Both the position numbers and the translations under genes were made by a program. Under the pieces are notes generated by a model that was not told the origin of the DNA, made no database searches, and saw only the letters and a program-made list of their open reading frames with translations. Shown one piece after another: positions 1 to 7,396 of a DNA stretch of 47,168 nucleotides (positions are counted from its first letter, which is position 1; each line of letters starts with the position of its first letter). The stretch spans positions 1-47,168 of the forward strand of contig CAZQEZ010000013.1 in the NCBI GenBank assembly GCA_964592475.1. Direction: 5' to 3'. The DNA is from CAZQEZ01 sp964592475. GTDB lineage: Bacteria > Bacteroidota > Bacteroidia > Cytophagales > Cyclobacteriaceae.

Positions 1-29
1 ATTATTTTATTAAGCTAAATCTGAATATT

Positions 30-3000
30 TTGGAGGGTACTAAAGTTTGGCAAATCTGGGTTGATACTGGAGGAACATTTACCGATTGTATTGCCAAAGA
101 TCCCGATGGTAAAAATTATCGGATTAAAGTGCTGAGCAACAGCACCTTAAGAGGCAAATCTCTTTCATTGATTGGCTCTAAAGCCATTAAATTTAAAGCT
201 TCATGGCCCATTGAGGTGGATGTTTTTAAAGGTTACTATTTTTACTCTTTAAATAAACCGGAAAAACGTTCAGTAATCGAATCAATTGATTTTGATAAAA
301 AAATAATTTATTTTAATAAGCCAATTAGCCCGGAAAGCCAGGACTTTGCCATTACTGCTAACGAAGAAGCACCATTGTTGGCCACCAGAATAGTTACCAA
401 AACTCCATTAAGCTCATCACTTCCTCCATTAACTATGCGACTCGGTTCTACCCGTGGTACCAATGCACTTTTAGAAAATCGGGGAGCTCGTTGTGCACTA
501 CTCATTACTCAAGGATTTAAAGACCTATTGTCAATAGGTACGCAGCAAAGACCAGAAATCTTTAATCTAAAAGTTGAAAAACCGGCAATGCTTTATGAGA
601 AAGTATTTGAAATAGATGAAAGAGTCTCCGCACAGGGAGTTATATTTGAGAAAATAAAAGAAAATGAAATAAATGAATTGTTGCTAGCAATAAAAAATCA
701 AGGTATCAATTCTATTGCAATTGCATTAATTAATAGTTATAAAAATTCGATTCACGAAAAAAGAATTGCCGAATTGGCAAAAGAAGCAGGCATAAAATTT
801 ATTTCTGCCTCGCAGAAAATAGCACCGGCTATAAAAATACTCAGCAGAGCTACAACAGCGGTTATTAATGCTTACCTAGCTCCGGTAATCGAAACTTACC
901 TCCATAATATTAAATCTAAAATAAGTCACGGCTCTCTAAAAGTAATGTCAAGTGCCGGAGGTTTATACGATAGTCAATTTTACGCTGCCAAAGATAGCCT
1001 GCTAAGTGGTCCTGCCGGAGGAGTTGTTGGAGCTGTCTCTATTGGTAAATCAGCTGGCTTTTCCAAAATAATTACATTTGATATGGGTGGCACCAGTACA
1101 GATGTGGCTCGTTATGAAAATGGCTTTGACTATACTTTTGAAACCAAAGTAGGAAATGCATCTTTGTTGAGTCCCAGCCTGTCAATTGAAACAGTAGCTG
1201 CTGGTGGAGGTTCTATTTGCCAATACGACGGGCATAAATTCACCGTGGGACCGCAAAGTGCCGGAGCATGGCCCGGACCAGCTTGCTATGGGGCAGGTGG
1301 ACCTTTATCTATAACTGACATAAACCTGCTCTTGGGTAGAATCGACGATAAACGATTCACTTTTAAATTATCAAGAAATAAAGCAGAAGAAGCTTTTAAG
1401 AAAATTTATCCTGCTCAAAATAATCGGGAGGCAATATTGGCTGGTTTTCTACAAATAGCCAATGAAAAAATGGCAGCGGCAGTAAAAAAAATTTCCGTCA
1501 ACAAAGGCTTCCGGGTCAACGACCATGTATTGGTGAGCTTTGGCGGAGCTGGTGGGCAACATGCTTGTGATGTAGCTGATTTACTTAACATAAGTAAGAT
1601 CGTATTTCCTAAAGATGCCAGTTTATTAAGTGCTTACGGGATGGGCATCGCTCAGATTGAAAGGGTAGCTCAAACACAAATATTGGCTGCACTCCAGGAT
1701 ACAATATCAAAAAAACAACAGCTAATTAAACAAACTATAGCACAAGCCACGAATGCTCTACAAGCTGAGGGAATAGCCGAAGAAGAAATAACTATAAAGA
1801 AAAAAAGCTGGCACTTGCGATTTATTGGCCAGGATTATGCTTTAGAAATTGATGATTGTGAAAATTTGGCTATAGCGTTTGAGAGAAAATACAAACAACT
1901 CTATGGCCACTGGATAAGCGATAGGTCTATCGAAGTAGAATCACTAAAAGTGATTGCAGCAAGCAAAACATACAATGAAAAGGCCCTAATTGAGACGCGA
2001 TCCATCCCAGCTCCGGCACCGGATAGACATGAAAAAATATGGCTTAAAGAGGGATGGGAAAATGTACCCATATTTAACCTGGAGGAGCTGCCAATTGGCA
2101 CTGAAATTATTGGCCCTGCCCTAATTAGCGCTAATTACAGTACTTTTTTTATAACTGAAAACTGGCGTTTTTCTGTAGCCTCTTCTATATTTTTTATTGC
2201 TGAAAAAACTGCAAAAAACGCTGACCATAACCTAAACCAGGTTGATTCAGTCAATCTTGAATTATTTACCAATCGATTTAAATCAATTGCCTCGGATATG
2301 GGAGCCATGCTGCAAAGAACTGCTTTCTCAGTAAACATAAAAGAAAGGCTGGATTTTTCTACCGCAATCTTAGATAAAAATGGATACCTGGTAGTTAATG
2401 CACCCCATATTCCAGTACATTTAGGTAGTTTGGGGGTTTGCCTCCGAGCTATACTAAAAAAGCTAACATTGGCTCCGGAAGATGTAGTGATAACTAACCA
2501 CCCGGGCTATGGCGGGTCTCACCTACCGGATATTACTTTACTTGCGGCAGTTTATTCCAGTGAAAAAATGCTAATTGGCTACGTAGCTAACAGAGCCCAT
2601 CATGCCGAATTAGGAGGCAAATCACCAGGTTCTATGCCGCCTGATGCTAAATATTTACTAGAAGAAGGTGTGATTATTTCGCCTGATTATTTAGTGAAAA
2701 GTGGAGTGCCTCAGTGGGAAAAAATTAAAAAAGTTTTGCAATCATCCCTTTATCCCAGTAGAGCCTTAGCTGAAAATATAGCCGATTTAAATGCTGGCTT
2801 AGCTGCTCTGCAAAATGGCATTCATTCTTTGCAAAATATGGCAAACACCTACTCACCAGAAAATCTAATTTACTACATGCAGCAAATCAGACATTATACT
2901 AATGAGATGATGCTGGAAATATTTGAAAAATATGCAGGAAATTATAAAGCCACTGAATATCTAGATGATGGCACATGTATTAAAGTACAAATCTTAATCG

Positions 3001-3797
3001 ATCGCGATAAAGCTATTTTTGATTTTGCCGGCAGTAGTGATGTGCACGCTGGTAACTTTAATGCTACACCTGCTATTGTAAATAGCGCAATTATTTATGT
3101 ACTTAGACTATTGCTTAATGAATTGCCAAATAATAGAGCTTTGAATATACCGCTCAACGAAGGTATTTTAGAGAATGTGCAAATCAACATACCTTCTGGA
3201 TTTTTAAACCCTCCCCTCCATTTACCTTTGGATAAATGTACTGCAGTGGTAGGTGGTAATACCGAGACTAGTCAGCGATTGACCGACACCTTGCTAAAAG
3301 CTTTCAAATTAGCTGCGTGCAGCCAGGGCACTATGAATAATTTACTTTATGGCAATGATAAATTCGGCTATTATGAAACAATTGGTGGCGGTAGTGGCGC
3401 GGGCGACGGATTTGAAGGCGCTGATGCAGTACATCAACACATGACTAATACTGCAATAACTGACGTGGAAATTATGGAACTCCGTTACCCGGTAAGGGTT
3501 GAACAAATGTCAATCAGGCAAAACTCCGGTGGTGCTGGAAAGTGGAGTGGTGGAAATGGAATAGTACGAGTAATTACCTTTCTCGAACCCGTTCGGTTAT
3601 CTTTACTTTCTCAGCATAGAACAAAAAGACCCTATGGTATGGCTGGAGGTGAAGACGCTTTGCCTGGCAATCAATGGATAATAAAAGCTAGTGGCCAAAG
3701 AAAAGAACTTGCTGGCGTAGAAGGCATCAGTTTAGAAGCAGGAGACCGTATTTATATAGCTACTCCCGGAGGAGGTGGTTATGGAAAGGGAAGATAA
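30..3797 (+). CDS. 5-oxoprolinase / hydantoinase A-B fusion protein, start uncertain
   Basis: Predicted ATP-dependent cytosolic hydrolase of 5-oxo-L-proline (giving glutamate) or a related hydantoin/lactam. About 1255 residues, the length of eukaryotic-type single-chain oxoprolinases in which HyuA-like and HyuB-like halves are joined. The N-terminal half has the nucleotide-fold motifs DTGGTFTD (about residues 12-19), GSTRGTNALLE (about 138-148) and DMGGTSTD (about 351-358). The HyuB half begins near residue 750 (NRFKSIASDMGAMLQRTAFS) and ends with the glycine-rich ATPGGGGYGKGR typical of the family. The listed start is a TTG codon. The frame is open back to base 3 with no stop, so the true start may lie before the window. 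A purine-rich GGAGGG at 32-37 lies just after this TTG and could serve a slightly later start. The substrate cannot be settled by eye; oxoprolinase is favoured over hydantoinase or acetone carboxylase because of the A-B fusion. Confidence 0.88.
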   Translation: MEGTKVWQIWVDTGGTFTDCIAKDPDGKNYRIKVLSNSTLRGKSLSLIGSKAIKFKASWPIEVDVFKGYYFYSLNKPEKRSVIESIDFDKKIIYFNKPISPESQDFAITANEEAPLLATRIVTKTPLSSSLPPLTMRLGSTRGTNALLENRGARCALLITQGFKDLLSIGTQQRPEIFNLKVEKPAMLYEKVFEIDERVSAQGVIFEKIKENEINELLLAIKNQGINSIAIALINSYKNSIHEKRIAELAKEAGIKFISASQKIAPAIKILSRATTAVINAYLAPVIETYLHNIKSKISHGSLKVMSSAGGLYDSQFYAAKDSLLSGPAGGVVGAVSIGKSAGFSKIITFDMGGTSTDVARYENGFDYTFETKVGNASLLSPSLSIETVAAGGGSICQYDGHKFTVGPQSAGAWPGPACYGAGGPLSITDINLLLGRIDDKRFTFKLSRNKAEEAFKKIYPAQNNREAILAGFLQIANEKMAAAVKKISVNKGFRVNDHVLVSFGGAGGQHACDVADLLNISKIVFPKDASLLSAYGMGIAQIERVAQTQILAALQDTISKKQQLIKQTIAQATNALQAEGIAEEEITIKKKSWHLRFIGQDYALEIDDCENLAIAFERKYKQLYGHWISDRSIEVESLKVIAASKTYNEKALIETRSIPAPAPDRHEKIWLKEGWENVPIFNLEELPIGTEIIGPALISANYSTFFITENWRFSVASSIFFIAEKTAKNADHNLNQVDSVNLELFTNRFKSIASDMGAMLQRTAFSVNIKERLDFSTAILDKNGYLVVNAPHIPVHLGSLGVCLRAILKKLTLAPEDVVITNHPGYGGSHLPDITLLAAVYSSEKMLIGYVANRAHHAELGGKSPGSMPPDAKYLLEEGVIISPDYLVKSGVPQWEKIKKVLQSSLYPSRALAENIADLNAGLAALQNGIHSLQNMANTYSPENLIYYMQQIRHYTNEMMLEIFEKYAGNYKATEYLDDGTCIKVQILIDRDKAIFDFAGSSDVHAGNFNATPAIVNSAIIYVLRLLLNELPNNRALNIPLNEGILENVQINIPSGFLNPPLHLPLDKCTAVVGGNTETSQRLTDTLLKAFKLAACSQGTMNNLLYGNDKFGYYETIGGGSGAGDGFEGADAVHQHMTNTAITDVEIMELRYPVRVEQMSIRQNSGGAGKWSGGNGIVRVITFLEPVRLSLLSQHRTKRPYGMAGGEDALPGNQWIIKASGQRKELAGVEGISLEAGDRIYIATPGGGGYGKGR

Positions 3798-3928
3798 AAA
3801 AGGTGGCTGTTGATTAAATTCCATTTTTAGGCAAAATACCATAACTTAGTGGCTTCAAATTCGTAATAAAAAAGAATTTTTAAACCTAATGACATTTTAT
3901 TTTATTTAATGAATAAACTATTTTTAAA

Positions 3929-4531
3929 ATGATAAAATTTGAAGAAGAAAAGCCATTGAAAGAATTAATTGATAATATAAGCGGCAGTAAATTTGATAAA
4001 AAATTTCTTAAAGAAAGAAAAATATTTCTTTGGGGCGTAGTAGAGGATGACTCTGCCCGATCAGTTGTAAATAGATTGTTATATCTTGAAGCAGAAGACC
4101 CCGGCAAAGAAATCACTTTATTAATCAATAGTCCTGGTGGTGTAGTAACATCCGGAATGATCATTTATGATACTATGCAAATGATTTCATCTCCCGTTTC
4201 AACAATTTGTATGGGATTAGCAGCTTCCATGGGCTCTATTTTACTTTCTGCTGGTGAAAAAGGAAAAAGATTTATTTGGCCTCATGGCAAAGTAATGATA
4301 CACCAGCCAAGTATTGGTATGATACAAGGGCAAGCCAGTGATCTTGAAATAAGGGCTCGTGAAATTATAAAAACAAAAGAAATGGGTGCCAAAATTTTGG
4401 CAGAGAACTGTGGTCAATCCATTGAAAAAATTCAACATGATTTTGACAGAGACTATTGGATGGATTCCAAAGAGTCACTCGATTATGGAATTGTAGACAA
4501 GGTGATCGATAAATCATCTTTTAAGTTCTAA
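3929..4531 (+). CDS. clpP: ClpP-family serine protease, stand-alone paralogue
   Basis: Proteolytic subunit of a Clp-type ATP-dependent protease, expected to form a cytosolic barrel of heptamers fed by a ClpX/ClpA/ClpC ATPase. At 200 residues it has normal ClpP length. The catalytic triad is visible: Ser100 in GLAASMGS, His125 in MIHQPS and Asp175 in DRDYWM. The oxyanion-side glycine stretch NSPGG is at 67-71. The helix after His125 (GQASDLEIRAREI) is also typical. No clpX lies beside it and the N-terminus (MIKFEEEKPLKEL) differs from housekeeping ClpP, so this is probably the second, divergent ClpP common in Bacteroidota. The next gene starts 15 bases downstream and could be co-transcribed. 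Family assignment is secure; the partner ATPase is unknown. Confidence 0.92.
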   Translation: MIKFEEEKPLKELIDNISGSKFDKKFLKERKIFLWGVVEDDSARSVVNRLLYLEAEDPGKEITLLINSPGGVVTSGMIIYDTMQMISSPVSTICMGLAASMGSILLSAGEKGKRFIWPHGKVMIHQPSIGMIQGQASDLEIRAREIIKTKEMGAKILAENCGQSIEKIQHDFDRDYWMDSKESLDYGIVDKVIDKSSFKF

Positions 4532-4546
4532 TACCAGGTATAAGGA

Positions 4547-5572
4547 ATGAGGTTTTCTCATTCCTTATTTAAAATCATCTCCTATATGAAAGAAGGTCCT
4601 TATATATTTTGGCAATCTGATCAAGCCTATGAAGAAGTTTATTTTGTTCAGGAAAACAATAAATTTCAAGAAGAAAAACATCAAAAAAATATTAAGGAGC
4701 ATCCTGCAGTAAATCTCAATATTGATCATAATTCAATTTCAGTAGATTTACAAAAAGAGTTTAAACCTCAGGCCGATAATTATTCAAATGTGAATAAAAT
4801 ATTTGCAATTGGCGACATCCATGGAGAATTTGATATCTTGATAAAAATACTTCAAGGCAATGGAATAATTGATCAAGAATTTTCCTGGAAATTTGAAGAA
4901 GGACACTTGGTATTTTGTGGAGATGTTTTTGATCGAGGAAGCAAAGTAACCGAATGCCTTTGGCTGATTTATCATCTGGAACAACAAGCTGAAATAGCAG
5001 GAGGCAAAGTGCATTATTTATGGGGCAATCATGAAATAATGTCTCTAGTTGGTGATCATCGGTACCTTCATCAGAAATATGACTTGGTTTCCATTAATTT
5101 TTTGAGTGATTACAAAGATTTCTATGCAAAAGACTCACTAATAGGGTGCTGGATCAGACAAAAAAATATAGCTGTTCGAATTAACGATTACTTATTTGTA
5201 CATGCCGGACTTGACCCTAATTTAGATTTATCAATCGCTGATATTAATAAGAAGGGGCGAGAAGAAATAAATAAAAATGATTTTTCTCCATTTCTTATGG
5301 CTCCCGATAGCCCTCTTTGGTATAGAGGGTATATGCAATATTGGGAAGGTGTAAATAAAGCTACCCAATCAGATATTGATTTGTTACTTGATAAATTTCA
5401 GGTAAAAAAACTAATATTTGCCCATACTGAAGTTAAAGAGTTGACTCCATTATTTAACAACAAACTTATTGCCATTGATGTGCCTCTCAAAAAACACCCC
5501 GAAGCATTACTGATAGAAGAAAATGCTTTTTACCGTTTGGATGAATATGGCAACCGAAAAGAACTTTTTTAA
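4547..5572 (+). CDS. Calcineurin-like metallophosphoesterase
   Basis: Predicted two-metal phosphatase, 341 residues. The metal-binding motifs occur in canonical order: GDIHG (89-93, Asp90/His92), GDVFDRG (125-131, Asp126), GNHE (160-163, Asn161/His162), then FVHAG and later IFAHT supplying further histidines. The spacing and the DRG signature match the PPP/Shewanella-like phosphatase branch, often annotated as serine/threonine or bis-nucleotide phosphatase. About 80 residues precede the fold with no signal peptide or membrane segment, so a cytosolic location is inferred. The start is ATG. It lies 15 bases after clpP on the same strand, suggesting co-transcription. Its stop is only 6 bases from the end of the convergent TolC-family gene. 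The substrate is not predictable from sequence alone. Confidence 0.85.
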   Translation: MRFSHSLFKIISYMKEGPYIFWQSDQAYEEVYFVQENNKFQEEKHQKNIKEHPAVNLNIDHNSISVDLQKEFKPQADNYSNVNKIFAIGDIHGEFDILIKILQGNGIIDQEFSWKFEEGHLVFCGDVFDRGSKVTECLWLIYHLEQQAEIAGGKVHYLWGNHEIMSLVGDHRYLHQKYDLVSINFLSDYKDFYAKDSLIGCWIRQKNIAVRINDYLFVHAGLDPNLDLSIADINKKGREEINKNDFSPFLMAPDSPLWYRGYMQYWEGVNKATQSDIDLLLDKFQVKKLIFAHTEVKELTPLFNNKLIAIDVPLKKHPEALLIEENAFYRLDEYGNRKELF

Positions 5573-5578
5573 TACTTA

Positions 5579-6925
5579 CTATTCAAGCACGTATTGCCTG
5601 GTGCCTAGTTCATCAAAAGGCGAAACAAAATCCATCAAGTAAAAGCGTATGTTAACTTTTCTAATTTCTGAACCTGCAATATTCTCAAAATAATCATTCC
5701 TTGCTTCATAGTAGTTTCTAAACGAATTGATCACATCAGTAGCACTCACGGTTATCATATTACCACCCAAAAATTCCTTAAGGTTACTTAAATATAAATT
5801 ATGCTGAGCTTCTACTAAACTTGGTCTCACCTGACTACGAAATTCTTTTGATTTATTGTAGTTTCCCCTAATGGCTCTTTCTATGTTGCGCTTGTTATCT
5901 AAAATAGAATTATTGATGCTTTCAATATCTAAACGTGCCAGATCTTTTCTTCTTTTTGCATTAGGATCATAAACATTGTAATTTATTCTAAGATCAATTG
6001 TAAATGCCTGAAAATTGTTTTCAAAGTTATCTCTATAGCTAAAACCTGCCCCTAATTCCGGAAAAAAAACAGAATTTACAATTTTCATATCCTCTTCCAG
6101 GTTTTGCTTGCGCAAATTATCGTCGGTAGTTCGTACTTTTACAGATTCTTCAATTAACCTTTCAATAAATTTATTTTCATTCTCAAGAATTATATCTGAT
6201 AGACGTAATTCATCAGCAAGCTTAAAATTATGAGAATTATCCAAACTCATCAAGTTGTTAAGCTGGCCAATCCTATCGTCAAAATTGGTTTCCAGGCCTT
6301 TCAGTTGAGTTTTTATAGTTTCTTGCAAAGGTTCAATATTATCTATTAATCTATTGATGGCCTCTCTGTTAATGTCCGGGCTATCTTCTGTGGCCAAGCT
6401 TAATTCATACAAACTATCGAGTTCGAGCAATTGCTGCAACATTATATCTTGCTTTTTCCTTACAAGGTTTGCCTGTATATAAGCAACTGCAATATCCCTT
6501 TGTAAATCAGATGCCTCTGCATCACGAAAATATTTATTCAGTAAAATGAAATTGTTTTGTTTCCTTTTTCTTGGGCCTATTTCCCAATCAAACAGGGTGA
6601 AGTTAGTAAAAGCGCGGATGGAAGGAGCAATAGTTCCTTCTTGTCCTGGACGATATATGCTCGATAATGACCCACTAAAATTCAAGTCAGGAAATATTAA
6701 TGATCTATTATAAATCTCCTTTCTTATTTTACTTTGCTGTACATTAATTCGCTGATTTTTCAATTCAAGATTTTCTTCCAATCCAATGATAAGGCAATCT
6801 TCTAAAGAGAGGGATGGCGTTGATGATTGTTTTACTCTGGCAGAATCTGATTGATGATTGTTTGAGTTGGCCAATAATTGAAGTGAAGCCAAAATCAATA
6901 AAATAAACAAAAAAAACTTTCTCAT
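5579..6925 (-). CDS. TolC-family outer-membrane protein
   Basis: Predicted outer-membrane efflux/secretion channel subunit. From the ATG at 6925 it is 448 residues, starting with a clear signal peptide (MRKFFLFILLILASLQLLA). An in-frame ATG 10 codons upstream (6955) would put charged residues and a Trp before the signal, so 6925 is preferred. The mature protein opens with SLEDCLIIGLEENLELKNQR, the typical start of the TolC repeat. Long heptad-rich coiled-coil stretches follow, and a second repeat runs near residues 290-430. No RND or membrane-fusion partner is adjacent, so it stands alone as an orphan TolC. Some TolC-like proteins in Bacteroidota serve other envelope exporters; that possibility is inference. 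A candidate promoter lies about 170 bases upstream. Confidence 0.83.
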   Translation of the reverse strand: MRKFFLFILLILASLQLLANSNNHQSDSARVKQSSTPSLSLEDCLIIGLEENLELKNQRINVQQSKIRKEIYNRSLIFPDLNFSGSLSSIYRPGQEGTIAPSIRAFTNFTLFDWEIGPRKRKQNNFILLNKYFRDAEASDLQRDIAVAYIQANLVRKKQDIMLQQLLELDSLYELSLATEDSPDINREAINRLIDNIEPLQETIKTQLKGLETNFDDRIGQLNNLMSLDNSHNFKLADELRLSDIILENENKFIERLIEESVKVRTTDDNLRKQNLEEDMKIVNSVFFPELGAGFSYRDNFENNFQAFTIDLRINYNVYDPNAKRRKDLARLDIESINNSILDNKRNIERAIRGNYNKSKEFRSQVRPSLVEAQHNLYLSNLKEFLGGNMITVSATDVINSFRNYYEARNDYFENIAGSEIRKVNIRFYLMDFVSPFDELGTRQYVLE

Positions 6926-7080
6926 AACCTGTAATATTGTCCTTTCCCAATTCATATCCTGATTTTCTTAACTGAACCTAAAGATGTAATCTAATAATTC
7001 TAATAATTTACCAGTGACAAAATTGATAAAAAATAGGGTTTTTAATTTAAACTAAAAAAAATACCTGATTATTATATTTT

Positions 7081-7097
7081 AGCCAATTACCTTGGCT
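7081..7097. promoter_or_regulatory. Inverted repeat AGCCAA-N5-TTGGCT at the likely TolC-gene transcription start
   Basis: A perfect 6-bp inverted repeat (7081-7086 and 7092-7097) with a 5-base spacer. It lies immediately downstream of the predicted -7 box of the minus-strand TolC-family gene, so it would overlap the transcription start. It could be a repressor operator or a 5'-UTR hairpin. There is no T-tract for a terminator. Function is inferred only. Confidence 0.3.
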
Positions 7098-7099
7098 GA

Positions 7100-7131
7100 C
7101 AAATTTAAGGTGAAAATCAACTTACTTCCAA
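7100..7131 (-). promoter_or_regulatory. Candidate Bacteroidota promoter for the TolC-family gene
   Basis: On the minus strand TTG (7131-7129) is followed after 21 bases by TAAATTTG (7107-7100), an exact match to the Bacteroidota -7 consensus TAnnTTTG with an allowed spacer. It would give a leader of about 170 bases before the ATG at 6925. This is a pattern match only. Confidence 0.4.
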
Positions 7132-7191
7132 CCCAAATTTACTTGCTTTCACTACATAGATATTTTTTTATAAACATCTTGAAAATCTTAA

Positions 7192-7206
7192 AATTCTTAA
7201 AGAATT
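7192..7206. promoter_or_regulatory. Perfect inverted repeat AATTCTT-A-AAGAATT upstream of the trp promoter
   Basis: A 7-bp inverted repeat with a single central base, ending 2 bases before the predicted -33 TTG of the trp promoter. Its placement fits a regulator binding site, but AT-rich palindromes occur by chance in such DNA. Confidence 0.25.
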
Positions 7207-7208
7207 GC

Positions 7209-7240
7209 TTGCAAGTTAAAATTTGATATCATTATCTTTG
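7209..7240 (+). promoter_or_regulatory. Candidate promoter of the trp operon
   Basis: TTG at 7209-7211 and TATCTTTG at 7233-7240 match the Bacteroidota -33/-7 pattern (TTG, TAnnTTTG) with a 21-base spacer. Transcription would start near 7244-7247, only a few bases before the leader-peptide ATG at 7251, so the trp leader mRNA would be nearly leaderless. The correct position relative to the attenuator raises confidence. Confidence 0.55.
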
Positions 7241-7250
7241 ACCTTATATT

Positions 7251-7304
7251 ATGAAAAGAAATCGTATAAATAGCTCTTGGTGGTGGCACTTATCTTTTAA
7301 GTGA
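7251..7304 (+). CDS. trpL: trp operon leader peptide with three tandem Trp codons
   Basis: A 17-codon ORF, MKRNRINSSWWWHLSFK, too short for ordinary ORF calling. Three consecutive TGG codons occupy 7278-7286, and the TGA stop is at 7302-7304. It lies between the predicted promoter and trpE and overlaps RNA segments that form the alternative attenuator hairpins. The expected role is cis-acting: the ribosome stalls at the Trp codons when charged tRNA-Trp is scarce and thereby sets which hairpin forms. The peptide itself is not expected to have a function. The start is ATG, preceded by no Shine-Dalgarno sequence, as usual for this phylum. The call rests on three tandem codons for a rare amino acid at exactly the expected place. 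Confidence 0.9.
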   Translation: MKRNRINSSWWWHLSFK

Positions 7305-7350
7305 ACGGCAAGAGTATATTTTAAAAAATATAAATAAAGGCTTGCTGTTC
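7274..7350 (+). promoter_or_regulatory. trp attenuator: pause hairpin and antiterminator segments
   Basis: Segments 1:2 can form a nested hairpin, CTCTTG (7274-7279) with CAAGAG (7309-7314) enclosing CACTT (7287-7291) with AAGTG (7299-7303). Segment 2, GAACGGCAAG (7303-7312), can instead pair with segment 3, CTTGCTGTTC (7341-7350): ten contiguous pairs including one G-U. That antiterminator uses bases 7341-7345, which are part of the terminator stem, so the two structures exclude each other. A ribosome stalled on the Trp codons (7278-7286) would mask segment 1 and favour the antiterminator. A ribosome at the stop codon (7302-7304) would mask segment 2 and allow termination. The pairings are read directly; the regulatory logic is that of classical trp attenuation. 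Confidence 0.85.
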
Positions 7351-7368
7351 ATATGGCGAGCCTTTTTT
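7336..7368 (+). terminator. Intrinsic terminator of the trp attenuator
   Basis: AGGCTTGC (7338-7345) pairs with GCGAGCCT (7356-7363) with one T-G wobble and a 10-base loop, extendable by two A-T pairs, and is followed by a T-run (7363-7368). It lies 29 bases before the trpE start, so it can only act as a regulated, premature terminator. Confidence 0.88.
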
Positions 7369-7396
7369 ATTTTATCCCGTTGTAAATTATATAAAT

